Source: Cerina litoralis (GTDB lineage: Bacteria; Bacteroidota; Bacteroidia; Flavobacteriales; Flavobacteriaceae). From it: a stretch of 64,000 nt of DNA. Every line of letters starts with the position of its first letter. Position 1 is the first letter of the stretch. This document shows positions 63,652 to 64,000 of the stretch, in pieces. The stretch lies in the NCBI GenBank assembly GCA_022008415.1, contig JAIRBC010000021.1, forward strand, positions 25,820-89,819, written 5' to 3'. Below the pieces are notes generated by a model that worked only from the letters and a program-made list of their open reading frames with translations, made no database searches and was not told the origin of the DNA. A program made the position numbers and the translations under genes.

Positions 63652-64000
63652 ATGAAAATTGATTTTCTTATTAACAAAATGAGTGGGGGCGGGGCCGAAA
63701 GGGTTGTTAGTTTGGTAGCCAACTATTTAAACCAACAAGGCTATGAGGTAAGAATTATTACTTTTCAGGGAACCGACAAATATGAGCTTAATAAAGAAGT
63801 AAAAAGGATTAAATTACACAAACATCCTTTTTTTCAATCTGTGGTAATTAACGGGTTTTTTAGTTTAATTTATTTCTATAGAAAAAAAAGTAATAGACCA
63901 GACATTATTAGCTCCCACATAAATCTGTTGGGTTATTTGACCATCCCAATTGCGAAAATATATAGCCTCAGAATTATTGTTTCGGAACATATAAATCATC
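63652..64000 (+). CDS. Glycosyltransferase (GT4-like), cut by the window edge
   Basis: The reading frame starts at ATG 63652 and runs open to the end of the window (116 codons seen). It begins MKIDFLINKMSGGGAERVVS, matching the N-terminus of the GT4 protein encoded at 61251 position for position (KIDF.. SGGGAERV), and continues with IRVITFQG-like and SEHINH segments that parallel its partner (VSIITF, CEHNNH). The C-terminal nucleotide-binding half is outside the window. It is probably the next glycosyltransferase of the same polysaccharide locus. Confidence 0.88.
   Translation, partial: MKIDFLINKMSGGGAERVVSLVANYLNQQGYEVRIITFQGTDKYELNKEVKRIKLHKHPFFQSVVINGFFSLIYFYRKKSNRPDIISSHINLLGYLTIPIAKIYSLRIIVSEHINH

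Noticed and set aside
1..64000. Search for CRISPR arrays, insertion sequences, integrases, phage genes, tRNA and rRNA
   Set aside because: No regularly spaced repeats, transposase or integrase motifs, or RNA gene signatures were found on either strand by reading.

Overview
The window looks like chromosomal DNA of a marine-type Flavobacteriaceae bacterium (Bacteroidota; Maribacter/Zobellia/Arenibacter-like, genus not resolved). Evidence: TonB-receptor-like barrels carrying carboxypeptidase-regulatory domains, lipoproteins with acidic or lysine residues just after the lipid cysteine, DUF2911, EboA and MiaE proteins, many TAnnTTTG -7 boxes, weak ribosome binding sites, and text-like low-complexity spacers. 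No rRNA, tRNA, CRISPR array, prophage or insertion sequence was seen. About 49 protein genes are supported; the last is cut by the right edge.

Left part (0-31.6 kb), mostly housekeeping: sulfatase lipoprotein and kdsA (minus), DinB-like protein, typA, polyphosphate glucokinase (minus), ftsE (minus), then a tight trio of giant TPR protein, TonB-receptor-like barrel without a plug, and small GIY-YIG-like protein. After these come an OmpA-like protein, two unknown secreted proteins, an amidohydrolase, a DUF2911 protein, asnB with a strong terminator, pyrR-pyrB, a small protein coupled to ribonuclease Z, pdxH, sixA, ppk1, miaE (minus), a lone EboA gene, prfB with its programmed +1 frameshift, and an ArsC-like protein.

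Middle (31.9-40.8 kb), minus strand: an RND efflux operon (adaptor, pump, TolC) and, upstream of it behind a hairpin terminator, a two-gene unit of a small Lys-rich secreted protein and a TonB-receptor-like barrel.

Right part (40.9-64 kb) is an exopolysaccharide/capsule locus. Export and its control are cpsB, wzc and wza. Precursor genes are a FlaA1/PglF-like 4,6-dehydratase, a PglE-like aminotransferase and a PglD/NeuD-like acetyltransferase (a 2,4-diacetamido-trideoxyhexose route), a eukaryote-like UDP-glucose dehydrogenase and UDP-glucuronate 4-epimerase (UDP-GlcA to UDP-GalA), and a TviC/WbpP epimerase with a TviB/WbpA dehydrogenase (UDP-GalNAcA). Assembly genes are a MurJ/Wzx-type flippase, two related glycosyltransferases and a Wzy-like polymerase. 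A pectate-lyase-family lipoprotein and a secreted beta-helix protein sit inside the locus. Because the locus can make galacturonic-type sugars, these two may act on the cell's own polymer. This is the best candidate for something new here, but it is inference.

Intergenic regions carry several dispersed palindromic repeats, including a 105-bp repeat present in inverted orientation at 41-145 and 31038-31142, and hairpin repeats placed mostly behind genes.
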